NCBI GenBank assembly: GCA_010015675.1 | Contig: ML977011.1 | Coordinates: forward strand, 32,091-54,603 | Length of the DNA: 22,513 nucleotides | Source of the DNA: Byssothecium circinans | Lineage: Eukaryota; Ascomycota; Dothideomycetes; Pleosporales; Massarinaceae | Direction of reading: 5' to 3' | Shown here: piece by piece, positions 9,225-18,352 of the stretch | Numbering within the stretch: position 1 is the first letter of the stretch | Layout: each line of letters begins with the position of its first letter | The notes under the pieces: model-generated | What the model was told of the DNA's origin: nothing | Database searches by the model: none | The model's input: the letters and a program-made list of their open reading frames with translations, nothing else | Translations under genes and position numbers: made by a program

Positions 9225-10010
9225 AAGATGGCAAGGCCTGCCTGGCTGGTTCCGGGTCAGGCTTAAATTTCTTTGCATTCCTCCATGGTTTTGTTATTAA
9301 TCGTAGTCTTACGTTATTGATTCTTATGAAGTGGTTGCTCATTCTTTAACTTTAAGTCCTAAGCTTACTTAATATGCGCCAAATACTGCACGATTATTAA
9401 CTTTAGACGTCTATAGTAATGCCGGCAATCGTTTCCCCGTGCTAGATTGGATCTAAGTTAAAGGATGTGAGTTTTAGGCGAAAGAAGCTGGGGCTACAGG
9501 TATGACTAAGCTATCTATTAATAGGAGGGTCCAGTTTAGGGACCTTGTGAAAGAGTTATTTTAGCGCTACTGTAATCTATTTACAGCATAGTTCGTGTTG
9601 TAATAAGTATCTTAAGAAAACTTCTAGGTACCATTCCTTGTATAGTAGTTCAAAGACTGTGTAGACCGGAGGAAGGCCGCAAGATCTGCACTCAGCTAGC
9701 GCACATTTATCGAGAATGCAATTCTACAAGCGTGTTAGATTACTGCATTCTCACCACTGTGGCCAGTCTTTAATTCATAGTAACAAAGCCATTATTTCTA
9801 TCCTTGCATCGTTAATCCAGGTAGATGCAGAATAGGTTGTAATTGCGAAGTTTGTCTATTGAGGGCGGGCAGGACGGCGATCTACGTTAAGTTTAAAAGG
9901 TCAGTATCGCACGTCTTCGATCTTTGCAAGTCAATGCGGCAGTAATGTAGATCTAGGAGTGGCTAGTGTTGGTGCAATGAGGATAATAATAAGCTAAGCG
10001 AAAAAGCTCT
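9225..10010. other. Gene-free intergenic stretch
   Basis: Moderately AT-rich DNA with no credible frame. The only structure I see is a 9-bp inverted repeat, GAGAATGCA at 9712-9720 against TGCATTCTC at 9744-9752, with a 23-base loop. Two genes end into this region (8655-9224 from the left, 10011-11431 from the right), so it should carry their 3' flanks. It lacks the strong TA bias of the RIP block. Confidence 0.5.
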
Positions 10011-11431
10011 TTACTGTAAACGGCGTGCTTTAGTTGGCACGTAATCACCATCCTCACACTCCCTATCGTTCATGGCAACTGAAATACTTAGATATTCTTC
10101 CTCCGCTTCTTGTAGACGCCTTAAAGCCCTTCCCAACTTGCGCACGAGTTCGCTGTCTCTCTTCCTGGTGAGCTGTCTCATTGCCTTCCTTTCCACTCCA
10201 TGCTTTTCCCAGAAACGGTAAAGCCTGCGGCCATCATGCTTGCGATACTTCTTGTTCCACAGTTCATAGCTCACGCCTTGAAAATTTTCTTGTGGAGTCG
10301 ATACAACGCCTGGGCAAGCCGCCGGTCAGGCTTGGCACGGATTTGTTCCCATTGCTCCCACATGTTCTCCCATGCCGCCGTAAGGCTCGCTGCGCTCCTT
10401 GTTTTATACTCTTTAGACGCCCAATTTACCATTTGTGGTGACTGTGGTGTTGACCGTTTTCGCTGCGCCCGACGTCTGGGGCTCTGACCGGAATCGTCAT
10501 CGTCCAAGCCAATTTCGTCATCAGAACTGTCGATAACAATAGCTTGACCGCCATTGTCATCAACGATGATGAATTCAGCGGATTCATCGATCGAAATAGG
10601 CAGGTCTGGTCCATCTATTAGTGGTATTACTGTCAAAAGGAGGCAAGCGATGTACCTGAGCTTTCCTGCGTCACACTTCGCCTGCCACGGCTTGCTTCTC
10701 GGTAGCGTGAAGCAGTGTATGGTATTGTTGAAGCTGTTCCCGTATCGGCACGGCATTGACTCGAATCCGCGGAGGCAATACCATCATCAATATCGGCCAT
10801 CAATTCCTCAGCCTCGATTGGCGGGCTATCGAAGCTGAGACCGACATCAAGCGTCACGGCCTGGGTGACGGTTTCCTGAGCATTCCCCTCGCTTTCCGGT
10901 TCTGTCGCGAGTACGACTCGGCGAGGTGATTCTGGAGGTTTCACTGGCTCCTCTGTTGTCTGCTGAATGTCCTCTCTCGATTCAGGCTCCTTCTCGGAGG
11001 CTGAGATTATGGCGGCTTCTGCTGGACTTGATTCGGACACCGCAGGTGCTACGGTCAAAGCCATAGCTTGATTGGCTTCTGTACGGCTTGCTTCCGACCC
11101 TGCAGGCGCTGGGGCTGGAATTATGGCTTGATCGACATCTTCTTCCGTTTGCGAAGCAGTGGATGCTGCAGTATGCTCCGGAAGACATAGCTCCATAGTC
11201 GTGCTAGCAATGTCATCGGCTTGTCTCACGTTGAAAATCCCCAATGCGCACAAGACATCTGCTGCTTGTGTCTCCGCGGTGTTATCTTTAGGCGATGTCT
11301 CCCCAAAGCTCGAATCAACGTCTCCTTCGGCATTTAAGAGAGAATTCGGGCTCGGTATGTCCATAGTCTACGCATTTCTTTAGTATCAATACAAAACATC
11401 TGAATAAACCTCGTTGACGTACCTCGTCCAT
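10011..11431 (-). CDS. Hypothetical multi-exon protein, acidic Ala/Glu-rich N-terminus and basic helical C-terminus
   Basis: Three open frames join in phase by plausible splicing: exon to 10656, intron 10655-10615 (41 nt, ending CTAATAG), exon 10614-10275, intron 10274-10225 (50 nt, GTGAGC...GCAG), exon 10224-10011. From the ATG at 11364 this gives 420 residues. A further intron (11422-11368, GTACGT...GCGTAG) would attach a 9-nt first exon from an ATG at 11431 (MDE), giving 424 residues; I chose that start because the donor and acceptor are good. The N-terminal half is disordered and rich in Ala, Glu, Ser and Thr. The middle has acidic runs (EFIIVDDNGG, IGLDDDDSG), then a basic patch (RRRAQRKR). 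The C-terminus is charged helix (WENMWEQWEQIRAK). No family recognised; a nuclear protein is plausible. The last junction could instead be a frameshift, since the skipped segment (WNKKYRKHDG) also looks coding. Confidence 0.5.
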
Positions 11432-12673
11432 GTTGTCTGCTTGCTATCGGCGTAGTGTCGTCTGAGTCAGGAACGTGGAACTTGGATGGTGGACAAGGCC
11501 AGCTCACGAAACCGAAGAAAGGAGAACGTGTTGTGTATAGATTTAGGTTAGGACAGGCTCGGGGTAGTCTTATATCCCTAATCCTTTGCCGCCTAGAACG
11601 CTGGCCCAAGCCACCGTACTAGGATGCTGAGACTGTCCTCGTGGCGATTCGCACAGGCAGCGGGGTGCATGACTTGGACGCATGAAGGGCGGCAAGATCT
11701 ACCTATTCGACTGGCGGAGGAAGCCTTATCACATGGTATGCCGCGCCTCGCCGCCCTAACTACGGCAATGCCCTGTCTGGGAGACATACGAGCATTGATG
11801 GAGACGGCCGGCAGCCTTCAATCTACTTCCTTTGGGATGACTCCGCCCCTAACTCCCTGTTTATGACATCAATGTTCAATCCCACCCCATCTGCGCTCGC
11901 ATCGCTGCTCAAACTCCACTTTTTCATTGAAACGTAATAGATGTAAGTGAGTGGCGACCGGCTCTAACCATGAAAGTAACTCCAAGATCCGCATCCCTTT
12001 GTCACTGCTGAGCACAGTGAGCAAGTCTGTAACAATCAGTCTGTCTTATCATGCCACACTTGAATGTGCGGCACAGAAAACCGCCAGGAACGTCTTACCA
12101 TGCATCCCAGTCTTCGAACCCCCTTGTTCATAGTGGCGGTGTGCACGCCATAGCGGCAATAGTCACACCATGTCAAGGGGACCATGACGTTCTGATCTAT
12201 CGGGAACTCCGTTACGAGATAGACGGCTGGAAAACAAGGCCAGGGATTCCAATTGGAAACCATGCTGTCGCCAGAAAACGGGGTCGGAAGGAGCCGTGAC
12301 GTACCCCCAGGGGGGTAAGGGTTCCAGTCTGCCTTTCTTGATAGAAGAAAAAATCGAAGGTGGATCGATATCCCTGAGCTACTGCTTCCATTTGAAGGCC
12401 AAAGGCCATAAAGAAAGAAGGATGGCCGCGGAGGCTATCGTGGGAGACATAGCTCCCAATCGTCCACATGATACGGCACCGAGGGCCCCAGGTATGGCAT
12501 GAATATAGGCCTGGATGCGACTCCGAGGTGGCTGACACACTTTGAATGCGAGGCGAGGGAACAGACTATCCAGTAGGCCGGTACAGCCAATTGCTAGTGC
12601 ACCAGTACCGCTATGGGTCGGAACGGCCTGAGGATGCGGTTGCGCCTCCTCCGTTGACACGACCCCTTGACAT
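11432..12673. other. Gene-poor stretch between orphan gene and amylase remnant
   Basis: About 1.2 kb with only short overlapping frames on both strands (for example 11624-11866 plus, 12212-12538 minus), none with recognisable motifs and none with introns that extend it. It should contain the promoter of the leftward gene at its left end. No remaining amylase catalytic-domain sequence could be seen upstream of 12674, so that gene's 5' part is gone rather than merely mutated. A small imperfect palindrome, TGGGAGACATAGCTCCCA, lies near 12440. Confidence 0.45.
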
Positions 12674-13036
12674 TTGAGCCTCGACCCCCTCATTCTCGCG
12701 CGTAAGCTGTACGCTTACGGAGACCAGGAAGATTACTGGGACGACCCGAACTGCATTGGCTGGGTGCGCCGCGGGACCTGGGACAAACCTGCGGGTCTGG
12801 CATGTGTCATGAGTAACAAGGGACCGGGCGAGATTCGCATGGCAGTGGGCAAAGAGCATACTGGGGAGAAGTGGAACGACGTGCTTGGTTGGGAGCAAGG
12901 CGAGGTTGAGATTGACGAAGAGGGCTTTGGGCTTTTCAAGTGTCCTGGGGTGAGCGTGAGCGTGTGGATCAACAAGGATGCTGAAGGCCGCGACCAGTTT
13001 CCGACGAACTTTGACTCTGATATCTACGGGAAGTAA
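12674..13036 (+). pseudogene. 5'-truncated GH13 alpha-amylase, C-terminal domain only
   Basis: About 118 residues match the end of bacterial-type alpha-amylases (GH13 subfamily 5) found in some fungi. They begin in the conserved LILARKLYAYGDQEDYWDD region and run through IGWVRRGTWDKP, MSNKGPGEIRMAVGKEH and FGLFKCPGVSVSVWINKDA to a stop at 13034-13036. A complete enzyme is about 480-550 residues; the whole TIM-barrel catalytic domain is missing. The frame has no ATG start (first usable codon is a TTG) and a TGA lies just upstream at 12668-12670. The surviving frame is open and well conserved, so the truncation may be recent. Once an endo-acting starch hydrolase; now almost certainly inactive. 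Confidence 0.8.
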
Positions 13037-13516
13037 GCTTTGATTAGGCGGGAGTCAGTGGACTTTATCTTTGCGAGTTTTTACTAGACTCGGTCCCTTG
13101 GGTTTAGACTGGCCTTGCTTCCATACACGGAATTCTTACTAAGACGGTATCTTGAACGCGGACATCATTATGATCACTTACTGCAATGACATCAACAGAG
13201 TCAAAGAGCATCGAGGAAATGTGTGGAATTACCCTACAGATAATCTATCTCTTGTATATCATAACGTGAACGCTGTGTTATTGACCGTGGTATCCGCGAA
13301 CATGTATGCCATAATGCAGAGATGAATCAAATTAGGAAAACAAACGAATCGGTTTGACAAATTTTGAGAAAGAGGCATATGGAGAAAGAAGAGAGAAATT
13401 AGTTCAAGAAGAAAAGAAATGAAAAGACGCCTACTCCATCCTCCGTGTTCAATACCTTTCCTTTTTTTTGCAACCTTGACAACTCTTCCTGCAAATCCCA
13501 AACACCAGTTAAATGC
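13037..13516. other. Intergenic, converging 3' ends
   Basis: No supported gene. It lies between the end of the amylase remnant and the stop codon of the leftward FMP42-like transporter, and becomes A/T-richer around 13300-13470, as 3' untranslated regions do. Small frames here (13259-13501 minus; 13419-13670 plus) are not convincing. Confidence 0.5.
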
Positions 13517-15407
13517 CTACGTTTCCCAAGGTTGTTTTGGTTGCGTAATGCTTCCATACGTCCTCGGTTCATTCTCTTCCATCAGACTATCAAGCACACT
13601 ACCGGCTTCTGTGTTGGTCACAGTCACCGCGTCTTCATCCTGTAGCACCTTTTGCATCCGGTACGTCTGAACGGTAACGTATGCAACTAATGCAAACCCT
13701 ACTAAAGACCCAGCGGCCGCGAGGAACACATTCACCGGGATGGGATTGCCTTGGAACATGCTCTTGGTAAGGGCATCAATTCCCGTCTGCGAGAGATTGA
13801 CTAATCCCGAGAAGCAGATGATGGTGCCGTAGACGCGGCCAAAGGTCGCGAATCCGAACACTTTCGTCGCATAGTCGGACATGGCAGAGTAATAGAGTGG
13901 GCGAAGGATCACAAAGAGGAGGACATTGACGTAGCCGGCCCAGAGTGCAGCAACAACACCCACGATTCCGATGGCGGTTATGACGAGGACCATTATGAGA
14001 AGCACAACGGGCGTGCTGACATTGTCGAGGAGCGCTCCGAGGAACGGAGTACTGAGGACGCCACCAAGAGGCAATGCCCAGTCGAAGAATTCGTTGATCC
14101 GGGTTCCGAGCTCTACTGACCCCAGCATATAGGTGTACTGCTCGCGGATTGTCGCAATGAAGTAGTTCATGCGGAGCATCTGCACAACTGTGAGAATCGT
14201 GAGGAGGTAGAACCAAGGGGTAACCATTTGCTCTCGCGCAGACTTGTTGTGAAGTGCGCCCCATACTTTGGAAGCTTCTTGACGATGCTCTTCTTTCTCC
14301 TCGCGTTGTTTGCGGACAACCTCGTCTCCGACCAGTTTGTCCAGCTTGTTCAATCGCTTCCGTCGACGAATGCTGCGATCTTTCCTGCGTCGCCAGATCT
14401 CGCCTTGGGATAATTCGTCGTCTGAACTGTGGACATCTTGCAGCGGGTCTTCAGCCTTGTGAATCTTCATCTCGATTTGGCCCTGAGTTTTGTAGCTTTC
14501 AGAAGGCAAGAATGTAAATTGAGCAATGGTGATGGCGACCGGAACGGCGACATAGGCTAAGAAGAAGTACTGAGGTTTAAAAGCCCTGTCGCTGGCTTCA
14601 TATGCTAGTCGATAGAATAAGAAGACCGCTGCCGAAGCATCGAAAGCACCAGTGACTAAAGCAACAATGGTACCGGCGTACTTGGGGAAGGCGTTGGCAA
14701 TCTGGAACGAAGGCAAGAACACAAAGGTACCGCCGAGAGCGAGGAAAAAGTTCCCCACAGTGTATCCATCAAACTCAGCAATTTGAAATGCGAGGCTCAT
14801 CAAGATGCTTCCGAGTGCCACGCAAAAACATCCGATGAGAATGCAGCGCTTAGGCCCGAAACGATCGAGCATATGGCCGACAGGAAGCGCGCTCACGTTG
14901 GCCGTGGTGCTGGCCAGTGAAAAGAAGAAATTTAGCCTCAGGTCCTGCTCTAAGCAGACTTCGACATCTTCGGCGATCTCGTCGGGCGTGCAGAGGTCTC
15001 TAAACACGCCCTCGGTGATGAGAATCGGTTTCAATGCTGCAAATCCAAAGACGATGCCGCTCGCAAACCAGCATGCGACTACAAGGGCCAAGACTTGGGC
15101 AAACTGGTCATGTTAGCCGTGTCTCTGTTATATGGGATAGTGAACATACCCGACGCGCGGTAGAGACATTGTAGGGCGTAATGCCACCGTACTCTTCAAT
15201 GGTCTGCTCGGGCGGTCTCAACGCATCATAGCTGACGATCCTACGGATTAGCTTATTCTCGGGCTGTACAGCACTCTCGGTCGAAAGTCGTCGTACAGAC
15301 GCTTGTTCAGCAGAGATCAATCGGTCCAATGGCGGCAGAAACAGATCAACTAACGCCTCTTCACGATCAGTGCCTTCAAGATTGGAGACATGCTGAACTA
15401 GAGACAT
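13517..15407 (-). CDS. MFS transporter of the FMP42/SLC43-like family
   Basis: Two exons: 15407-15150 (86 codons from MSLVQHVSNLEG) and 15103-13517, joined by a 46-nt intron (15149-15104, donor GTATGT, branch CTAAC, acceptor CCAG). The product is about 614 residues with a cytosolic N-terminus of about 90 residues followed by about 12 predicted membrane helices. MFS motif A is clear after helix 2: GHMLDRFGPKRCILIG. A long basic cytosolic loop (RRRKDRSIRRRKRLNKLDKL and onward) separates the two halves, and the C-terminus is hydrophilic. Overall pattern resembles yeast FMP42 and the SLC43 L-amino-acid transporter group; substrate in fungi is not established, and neutral amino acids are a guess. 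I chose the 15407 ATG over the in-frame 15470 ATG because the extra N-terminal residues look like leader sequence. Intact, with no sign of decay. Confidence 0.85.
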
Positions 15408-16308
15408 TGAGCAAACGGAACAGGCGGAGGCAGTGTTGTTGAAAACACTGGGAGGTTTGAGGGGAAACACAGACGGCGGGGCACCGGCAGATAAAACCCT
15501 GGCGTGGAAGGAGCAAGTGCCTGGGTAGCGACGAATCGCGTGACAGACACTGTCCGCACAGTAGAGCCGACTGTAAACAGTGTCTGCTATTCACAAGTGT
15601 AAGCTCGGCGCCGTTGTATGTAGGAGGATTTGTTTTTTTTTTCTCGTGGCAGTGTTGTTTCAGTCGTTTTCTATCAGCGGGGGTGTTCGCAGTCTGCAAT
15701 CAGGCTGGTGGAAGCGTGCGTGTTGATTGGCTGGCCGTGCCCGATGCTGGGTGAAAGATCCCGATGTGGCCTTAGCGCAGAACATCGTCGATCGACATCT
15801 ACCGTCAAAATCTTCGAGCAGTTTCCACAGTGATGTTATCCAACGGCCCATCTCTTCAAGAACGTTCTCCAGCAATGTTCATCGAAATATCTAGCACGAA
15901 GCTTTTTGCTGTTCGCCTTTTGACATTACGTCCGCCAATCGATCACGTCGAATCGACACAAGCACCAAATGTTAGCCGCCCAATCTTCTCCGGGGGACAC
16001 ATGCATGCTGTAATATAGATAACAGCATCGCACAAGCAACCTTTGTCCATTCACAACATCTGTTGAGGCATGCATATAGCAGTTTATTGCAGAGCCTGGC
16101 GGGGATTGTGCAGCTCTCGAAGTGATGCCGATAAGATTGAAGCCTTGCGGAGTGATGGGGAGGTTGCCTACACGAGATCGTGACCTGTCGTATTCACCTC
16201 CTGCTCCTTCACCTAGAGCTTCATCTCTCAGCCCCAGCAAAATGCCGTCAGCTCGAAAGACCCTGCGGTCAAATCCGCAGATTCCATTTGCAACATCGAT
16301 ATTTGATT
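15408..16308. promoter_or_regulatory. Shared divergent promoter region
   Basis: About 900 bases separate the starts of the leftward transporter and the rightward orphan gene, so both promoters must lie here. A T-rich run (15630-15642) is present. A 6-bp stem (CTGCGG at 16263-16268 with CCGCAG at 16275-16280) sits about 30 bases before the 16309 ATG and would fall in the leader. No TATA box is convincing. Frames in this stretch are short and unrecognisable. Confidence 0.4.
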
Positions 16309-17913
16309 ATGAATTCGGATAAAGACAGCAGAAACAGGGCGTTTCGAAATGGCGTGCAACCGATAAGCAGAACTCTTATCCTAAAAGGACTGGGCGCTTT
16401 TGATTTCGAAGATAAGATTGATCCAGGCAGCCCGCAGGCTCCGGGCTGCCAGGAAGCTGGCCGAGCTGATGCGCTGGATTTGACTGGTCAAGCCTCTACG
16501 TTTGGCGACGGCGAAGCCAGATTACACGAGACAAGAGCCTGGCTCGATGAGTTGGCCCGGGAAGAACATTCGCGACTGGACTGGCATTCTGAATACCTCC
16601 CTGAACGTAGCGCGCCGCCCGCAAGTCGCATTACCAAGCAAGACCGGGCCAAACTTGATCGCACATCTCAGGGACTGGGGCCACGAGAGCATGTTTTCGA
16701 AGATATTCTTGAGCCTTTACGTCTGGCATCGGCTCCCAAGTCAATATTGCGATCTGTTCTTGAAGAGACGTACGAAGATCAGCTCCAGGTACTGTTGGAA
16801 TGGAATCAACAAGTCGGTAGCATCCCAAACTTAGACACGGAGCGAGACGAGCTTTACGAAATCCTCGAAGAACGATGCCACCTAATGACGCAAGTCGAGC
16901 TAGGCCATAGAAGCCCCGCCGACGTCGACATCCAAAGTTCCCGTCTCCGCAAAGCCCTCCGCCGCTTCCGGCCCGAAGTCGCCCACTTCGAGAACCGAAG
17001 CAGTCTCCACACTCTAGTCGTCATCGTCGCCAACTTCCGCGTGACGAATTCCGATATCGACCTAGAGCTGAAGGATAAAATGATCGAGACGATATTCCGA
17101 GAAATCAGACTGCTCATGCGCGCCGAGGAGGAACACGACGTCCGGGACCATCTCCTCGAGACCCGGCTCCGCGCCGCTTACGAGTCGGGCGATAGAATGG
17201 TAGCTGACTGCCTGCGCAAAGAAATCCGAGACTTAGCCAAGGAAGACAGAAAGCGCTGCACCGAGCGAACAATCGACCGCATCAAAGCCGCACGGCGACA
17301 AGTGCAAGCCCACAAGCTTGCCGAGCTGCAAAATCTCGCACTGCCGCAGGTGGGCATGAAATGGGCCGCGTACGACAAGCTTCCCATTCCCTACAATTTG
17401 CTTCGAAATAGCCTGGAAAACGAGGCGGCAACACGTCGCATACAGGAGCTCTTGGCCAATGCAGAGGCAGCGTGCGATGCGGACCTAGCGAACGTGGGGA
17501 GCATGCTCCGCATGGCGTACGGCTGTCATCAGCGTACGCGGAGGTTTGGGGCCCGAGATGTGCCGAGCAGAGAGCGAGAGCGTGCGAGGTTGGCGCGCAT
17601 GGAGGATCCGAGGACGTATAGCATGATGATGCGGGTTGTCGACGATAGGCAGGTATTGAGTCGGATTCCGGAAGTCGTTGTGCAACACATGACGATGCTT
17701 GAAGGGTCACTCGGGGCGGCGCTGGACGTCGCAAAGGAACGGTATCGTGAGTTGGACGGATGGGAGAGGGCGCTGATGGATGAGGATGTTGATGTCGATC
17801 TTGGGCTTGCGTTGGTGGGCAAGCTCATGCTGGAAGCCAATTCAGCGGGGGCGAAGGGCCGCTTTGGGTATCGAAAAAACCATGAAGAAGAGGAAGAGGA
17901 AGCAGACAATTAA
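16309..17913 (+). CDS. Hypothetical coiled-coil-rich protein, 534 residues
   Basis: A single long exon. The frame is open from 16180, but the first 43 residues read like untranslated leader, so I take the ATG at 16309 (MNSDKDSRNRAFRNGVQP). No known family is visible. Residues about 170-380 are strongly helical and charged, with Glu/Arg/Leu-rich heptad-like stretches (EERCHLMTQVELGHR, MIETIFREIRLLMRAEEEH, LRKEIRDLAKEDRKR). A second helical part follows (RNSLENEAATRRIQELLANAEAA). The tail is acidic (EEEEEEADN). No membrane segment or signal peptide. Length, absence of introns and clean composition support a real gene, probably lineage-restricted. Function unknown; a cytosolic or nuclear scaffold-type protein is only a guess. 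Confidence 0.75.
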   Translation: MNSDKDSRNRAFRNGVQPISRTLILKGLGAFDFEDKIDPGSPQAPGCQEAGRADALDLTGQASTFGDGEARLHETRAWLDELAREEHSRLDWHSEYLPERSAPPASRITKQDRAKLDRTSQGLGPREHVFEDILEPLRLASAPKSILRSVLEETYEDQLQVLLEWNQQVGSIPNLDTERDELYEILEERCHLMTQVELGHRSPADVDIQSSRLRKALRRFRPEVAHFENRSSLHTLVVIVANFRVTNSDIDLELKDKMIETIFREIRLLMRAEEEHDVRDHLLETRLRAAYESGDRMVADCLRKEIRDLAKEDRKRCTERTIDRIKAARRQVQAHKLAELQNLALPQVGMKWAAYDKLPIPYNLLRNSLENEAATRRIQELLANAEAACDADLANVGSMLRMAYGCHQRTRRFGARDVPSRERERARLARMEDPRTYSMMMRVVDDRQVLSRIPEVVVQHMTMLEGSLGAALDVAKERYRELDGWERALMDEDVDVDLGLALVGKLMLEANSAGAKGRFGYRKNHEEEEEEADN

Positions 17914-18352
17914 TAAAATGTATCTGGGGTAGCCAAACGAACCATAGAGCGCGGGTCGCTCACGTATCACGTCTTACTTGCGCAGAAAAACGTCAGCGTC
18001 ATGTGCCGCTTCACCAGTAGCTCGTGTTACCACTCACTCTGCAGCAGCTAAAGTGCCGATGAGATGTCTAGCAGCCTGTTTGGAGTAAAGTGTTTCGACA
18101 TCCAAGTCTAGAGTGAAATTATCTACGTAGAATAGAAGCGTTTTTCCAGAATGGAGATGTCTGTCTAGAATGGAGAGTCTGGCTTCAATATGGTACACCT
18201 AGCCCCAATTAAAATGCTTTTTTTACAACTCTACTCGAACCAAGCGAGCAAGAAGTAGACCCCACCCAATCCAAAAGCTCACAACATCGTTTTACAGTAA
18301 GCCGCCAGCACGGCCGTCAAATGCTCATTCGTCATCCTCGGAGTGATGGGTG
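17914..18352. other. Intergenic, converging 3' ends
   Basis: No gene seen. It contains a near-tandem duplication around 18146-18182 (CAGAATGGAGATGTCTG followed by TAGAATGGAGAGTCTGG) and short T-rich tracts near 18220 that may belong to 3' ends. Both flanking genes end into this stretch. Confidence 0.5.

Noticed and set aside
8714..9342. Minus-strand frames of 161 and 126 codons opposite the tandem-repeat gene
   Set aside because: They are mirror frames of the repeat DNA; the plus-strand protein has a sensible folded N-terminus and start context.
12105..12125. TTCGAACCCCC, resembling a tRNA T-loop box
   Set aside because: No matching acceptor, D-arm or anticodon stem can be formed around it on either strand.
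12036..12898. Several minus-strand frames around and opposite the amylase remnant
   Set aside because: No motifs, and the part over 12674-13036 is antisense to a clearly homologous coding sequence.
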